64,000 bases of DNA from Chromobotia macracanthus (taxonomy: Eukaryota; Chordata; Actinopteri; Cypriniformes; Botiidae): positions 4,216,001-4,280,000 of the forward strand of contig JAZGTH010000059.1 in NCBI GenBank assembly GCA_036877525.1, in the 5' to 3' direction. Shown here piece by piece: positions 59,501 through 64,000 of the stretch (positions within the stretch are counted from its first letter, which is position 1; each line of letters opens with the position of its first letter). The position numbers were made by a program, and so were the translations under genes. The notes beneath the pieces are model-generated. The model saw only the letters and a list, made by a program, of their open reading frames with translations, was not told the origin of the DNA and ran no database searches.

Positions 59501-62245
59501 TCCCACTGAATTATGAAAATTCATCATTTTCTTAGTAAAAAAAGCATTAAAATATATGAAAGGTTGTGGTTCTTTCTAAACTGAACATTCCAACATTATT
59601 CCAACAAATGTATGATTACCATAAACTTGTTATTTCATATAGTACAATTTATTTCCTTTAAATACATACATTTCTTATTTTATTGTCAGGGACTGTTAGA
59701 CAATGCGTTTATCACATATGTGAACCATACAACAAAGTTAATTTTAATAAATTTAGCACAAATTATGAACTATACCACAATTATAGTTATGTTCACGCAC
59801 AAACACATCAAAAACAGCCTTGGCTCAAAAGCAACTGACATAAGCATATTGTAAATGTTCAGTTAAAAAAAAGTGTTCAGTCTCATCTCATCCAAACACA
59901 GTGGACGTGCTGTTCATTTAGACATCAGACTCCAGCGCAGTGGAAATCTTCCAAAAAAAGTGTCTTCCTCTTTCCTCCAAAGCACAAGAACTTCAGTCAT
60001 TAATACTTAAAGCATCTCATTGTCTCTTTGAGATGTGTTACGAGCCTTGCATAAAAAATTAGGGATAAAGGAGGCCGTCTATTTTTATCTGTCTGCGTTT
60101 AGTTGCAGACATGCAAAAGAAGCCAATAAAATGCAGTAGGGAATCTTAAGTGGCATCAGTTCTTAACATAACCCCTATAAATCTTGTTTTCTGATTCACA
60201 AGGAACTTCTTAAACACAAATAACTAGTCAATATTGTATCTTTCATAATATGATCTTTAAAAGGCAAGTACAGCTCAGTGCTTCACTGTACCTCTACATT
60301 ATTTGTATTGACTTAAAAAAAACTCAAGGGGGAAAAAAAGAGGTTACATTTGACATTGTGTAAGTGGTGCACTTGTCTGTTGCAGCAAATTTCGTTGACT
60401 TGGTTCTTTAGAAATTACTTAAAATAATGAAAGATGGAAGGATGATGCTACCTAATTGCTCAGGCAATTTCTTTGATCTCTCACCCTCATTGCTACATCT
60501 ATAATAAGTGTTAAACATAATTCAAGTGATAAATGTTTCACTTCCTGTCCACAGAGTGATATAAATCTCAGAGTAAATAGAAAGCTGGAGATAGCTCCCT
60601 GTGCCCTTTAATTTTGGAACCCTCACCACAGAAATGTGACACTCTCAGCGATTTCCTCAGGTTTGAATATGTGTTTGGTGACAACAGAAGGACACTGAGC
60701 TTTATAATTAACAAAATATATAATGTGGATTTGAAACTGCATGCTATTACAGAATCTGAGTCAGGAAAATTAAATGAATCATCCCTCACTAAACACAAAC
60801 TGTACAGTGGCTCTGGTTAAACACCTTTGCTTGAAGAAACGGGCCTGTGACAGATAGATTCTACACACAGCTGTGTTTTGCTTCTGTGATATCTGCAGAA
60901 AAAACATGTGACATGTGGCTGGCGATCTGTTTTGGATTGCCACATGAGCAGTCACTACAACAGTGCCGACAGAACACTCTCTATTCACAACGCCATAGCC
61001 AGTCACCCCCACCCCACACTGAGGTTTTTCTTCTGAGAACAAGCTGTCAAAACAGTAAATCCTTTAGGGACATCTCTGTTTGACCTGAGAAGACACTAGC
61101 ATACTGGTAATATGACTGAATTCATTAGACCAGGCAGCAGAGGATATACAATGCTTAAATGAATGACATACCAGCCGGGTAAACCTGATGGGTGGTTCCG
61201 CTTTGTAACCAAAAACGTTGGGGGTCAAAAACATGAGGGTAATTTCAGCTTAGTTCATAGACTGACCATCAACTTTTTTTGTTAATCTTGGAAAACACTT
61301 CCACGCCGATTGAAGGTTTTAGATTTAGCTTTTCTAGCATAAACGCTCAGAAATTTTAATCTCTGCATTAATATCAAATTGAAAAATAATACAAGCACTT
61401 CTGCTTTTTTAGTGTTATAGCTTGTGCACAGGGGATTACTGTGTAACTGTGTGAGCTGACTTTTTATAGCCTTAGAGATTCATACTGACACCACTGACCA
61501 GTAGACATTTATTTTCAGCCTGGAAAGGAAGAGCCTTCCGTTTTAAAAGAAACAATTGCTCAGTCTGAGACAACAGGGGGTTATCATCTCTTGAAACCTC
61601 CACATAATAAAGTGCTTAACTTGGTCATGGGTTGCACTCAGAAGGTTAAACTCACGCTGTAATGTGCTAGGTCAGGCAATGTGGTTTCCTATATTGAGAT
61701 GGGCAGGTGTTGTCACTTCCAACTGTCTGGACACCTGCCTCTTCTTACCCCCTCTTCAAACCCCCCAAATTCAGCTCTACATAGCCTTGGCTCAGGTGCA
61801 GAGAAACGCCTGCCAGGGCCTTTGCTGCAGGCCTTGTCCCCAACAGCTGACACCCTAAAATGAGCAGCACTACTCCTGCATTAAATCTATTCTGCTCAAT
61901 GGGGTTACCAACGTCCCAGAGAACCACAATCCCAACACATATTCACATACATATGTTACACTTTGCACACCACCTGGCATAAAGTCCCTGTTGTAGAATT
62001 GTACACTTTCCTGCACTGCTGACTGTTTATAGTATTTAGCTCAATGTATGTTGTATACTATGTATCACGTATTGTACTGCATCTGTTTGATCTTTCTGCA
62101 CAAACGTCCTTTTTTTAGAGATTTATACGCCATATTGCACTACTTTCACACATTTTCCTGTACTCATGCCTACGTGAAGGCGGAGGAATTCTAAGACGGA
62201 ATATTGAACAACTGGTTATTTTGCTTCGTGCTTCACCTGTCCCTA

Positions 62246-62253
62246 TGACGTCA
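62246..62253. promoter_or_regulatory. CRE palindrome TGACGTCA (first of two) near the ptpn4 promoter
   Basis: An exact 8-bp ATF/CREB site about 540 bp downstream of the non-coding exon's donor site, within intron 1. Confidence 0.5.
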
Positions 62254-62303
62254 CCATGATTAAGTCACATGCCTCATGACACCGAGATAAGCCCTGACAA
62301 AAG

Positions 62304-62317
62304 CGATGACGTCATCG
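62304..62317. promoter_or_regulatory. Extended CRE palindrome CGATGACGTCATCG (second of two)
   Basis: A 14-bp perfect palindrome centred on TGACGTCA (62307-62314), 61 bp from the first CRE. Palindromic flanks favour bZIP dimers of the ATF/CREB type. Confidence 0.55.
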
Positions 62318-62794
62318 GCATGTAGACAGCCAGTGTCAAATAAAATGGATCTAATAAATGACTGACCACATAAACACGTCAAATCTTTGCCATTTTCCGT
62401 TTGTTTTCACCAATACAAACTCGGTCAGTGTTTGGACTATTATTGAGTAAGGGTTGTATTAATAATACACTGTAAGGGAATAAATAAACTGTATTCTCCT
62501 ACCAAAACACTATTGTGCTGGCTGTCCTTTATTACATCTACATCCAAGCTGTATGTAACGTCTTCAACTACAGACACAGAGCTACAGAAAATTCAAGAGC
62601 CTCTAAATGTACAATTATGCAGTAGTTTATAACGCGTTATAATTATACAGGCTACTGTAAGGAATTGATTTCTGAGAACGTACGAGTACAGAAAACAATT
62701 ACCTCGGATTTTAGGGTAGCCTATGAAGCAAAGCGGACAGCATTTTGATTTTCTACACTAGAAAGCAAAACCAAAGTGACATGCCGAGTCTTAC

Positions 62795-63300
62795 CGTCAT
62801 AAACTGCTCCAGGGGTGTCCAGTTTTAAAAGCAAATGTAATTTCGTAGGAGTCCTCAAGCAGCGGAGCGGAGACCCCCGCTCAGACTAGCAGCAGCCTCA
62901 TACCGACCCGCTCCAGACCAGCACTCACATTCAACTCGGGGCCTCCGGATTCAAATCATCGACACATAAACTCAATCCTGTGAACCCGATAAACGACGAC
63001 ACTTTACAATCCAGTGAACGGCCCGCTACGGCGATGGAAGAGATCTCGCTGGGCGATCAAAACGCATTTCCCACACCGCAGGTCGACTCATCGAGATCGG
63101 CGACTTTCTCAGCTGCGTCTCCGTTCACGGTTCTGTTACATTGTATCAGCCGCAGAAGCAACAGCAATGCTGAGTGTTACATTGTAACATGGCGCGACAT
63201 CCCTCAATAGCGCCACCAGAGGTCGGGGGTGGAGTCACAACCTGAAGAGGCGGAGCATAGAAGTAACGCGCTGTATCTCTACGATGAGGTCTATAATGGC
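62795..63300 (-). promoter_or_regulatory. ptpn4: Non-coding first exon and CpG-rich promoter of ptpn4
   Basis: A consensus donor (GACG|GTAAGA) at 62795/62794 ends a non-coding exon on the minus strand. From about 62850 to 63230 the sequence is CpG-rich ('agcggagcggagacccccgc', 'gcccgctacggcgatgg', 'tcgagatcggcg'), unlike the AT-rich flanks. The start site lies within this zone but cannot be placed. A motif one mismatch from the CTCF core (CCACCAGAGGTCG, 63213-63225) sits at its outer edge. The plus-strand open frame 62980-63210 runs through the island and is probably an artefact of its composition. Confidence 0.65.
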
Positions 63301-64000
63301 CATTTCACATAACACAATAGGACAAAATACTGTGGTGCAATAATGTTATCACAGTATTTTGTTAGTGATGCTATTGCACTTTAATATACAACATCAAATA
63401 GAAGAAATATACATATTTATGTATTGCTACTTCTGTTCTGCAAGGATCTGATACTAGGGTTCTTTTTGATACGTCTCTGTGCATAAATCACGATACAAAT
63501 GTTTAGATATCTTGAAATATTAATGGAATAATTGCTGTTCACGCTCTCACCTTCAATTACATTTGTAAATTACAGACGCAACTTTATTTTCAGCGTTAAT
63601 ATTTGACGTGTGGTCAGCAACTGATTACTCTGGCACAAAACAAGGATTATGTTAACAATCCGGATGTGTAAACAGTTATGCTGTTTACACGCTTATTTAA
63701 TGCGAGCGCACATAATCGGATTAACAATGATCGTCGTTGCCTCGTTATTTTACAGCAAGAGTTTTATGCAGCGTTTCTGCTGGCAAGGCTGGAGCTCATA
63801 TTGGCAACAGTGGCACCTTGCGGCCGGATCATGCTAATGCTTTAAAAGTTCTTTAATATAATATTTTAAAAATGAATATGTGGAACTTTAATAATAATAA
63901 TATAGTAATGTTAATGTAATATTATAGCTAAAATAAAAGACATGCTTAGTTTATGGTAAAAGCGTTAATGTTTTAGTTAACTGAAACTAATTAGGACCAT
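63301..64000. other. Region upstream of ptpn4
   Basis: AT-rich DNA with no exon, repeat or RNA gene that I can recognise. The human neighbour on this side is TMEM177; none of its coding sequence is visible here. Confidence 0.5.

Larger units (their letters stand above)
54618..62794 (-). other. ptpn4: ptpn4 intron 1 (8.2 kb)
   Basis: The intron between the non-coding exon and the first coding exon. It includes a perfect AT-rich hairpin (56531-56559) and two CRE palindromes (62246 and 62307) near its 5' end. No coding exon or recognisable transposon was found. Open frames up to 109 codons (54855-55184, 55374-55703) lack splice or compositional support. Confidence 0.6.

Noticed and set aside
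61664..61863. Overlapping short frames on plus suggesting a small gene
   Set aside because: Two frames of similar length overlap in the same stretch with no start context or splice evidence; it looks like chance openness in a C-rich segment.
62980..63210. Plus-strand open frame of 76 codons starting in the ptpn4 CpG island, a possible divergent gene
   Set aside because: Its openness is explained by CpG-rich composition, no known protein start was recognised, and it overlaps the ptpn4 promoter. A divergent transcript remains possible but nothing in the sequence supports it.
1..64000. CRISPR array, prophage, operon or other prokaryotic system
   Set aside because: The genes are spliced, spacing and composition are those of a vertebrate, and no regularly spaced direct repeats with unique spacers exist. 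The only tandem arrays are contiguous minisatellites.

Overview
This is a vertebrate genomic window, almost certainly from a cyprinid-like ray-finned fish. The evidence is intron-rich genes with GT-AG splicing, CpG-rich promoters, tRNA-derived SINEs with the tail usual in bony fish, and short non-autonomous DNA transposons, including one whose end 'aaagggatagttcaccca' is abundant in cyprinids. None of the coding material looks bacterial or viral. Most long open frames in the window are chance frames in introns.

Two complete multi-exon genes could be reconstructed exon by exon, both on the minus strand and head to tail. From right to left: (1) ptpn4, a cytosolic tyrosine phosphatase with FERM, PDZ and PTP domains, with 26 coding exons between 54600 and 32730 (930 residues), a non-coding first exon ending at 62795 and a CpG-rich promoter at about 62.8-63.3 kb; (2) epb41l5 (zebrafish mosaic eyes; FERM, FERM-adjacent region and long C-terminal tail), with 23 coding exons and a 24th that carries the stop, between 29271 and 6716 (737 residues), a non-coding first exon ending at 29997 and a CpG-rich promoter at about 29.7-30.3 kb. 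The same two genes are adjacent and co-oriented in human (2q14.2, from memory), so this is conserved microsynteny. The gap between them is short, perhaps under 1 kb. At the far left, a third minus-strand gene starts with a signal-peptide exon (3237-3282) below a CpG-rich promoter; its other exons lie outside the window and I could not name it.

The two main genes are distant relatives through their FERM domains. Their FERM-coding parts have seven consecutive exons of identical length and phase (43, 79, 45, 53, 121, 88, 89 nt), a fossil of common ancestry preserved side by side. Both proteins work under the plasma membrane: Epb41l5 at Crumbs and junction complexes and in adhesion remodelling, Ptpn4 as a phosphatase recruited by FERM and PDZ contacts.

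The non-coding part holds SINE copies, several inverted-repeat DNA elements, two minisatellites (one G-quadruplex capable), microsatellites, full CRE palindromes near both promoters, a full match to the CTCF core consensus, and a few blocks that look like conserved non-coding elements. I found no prokaryote-type system, CRISPR array, tRNA gene or rRNA.
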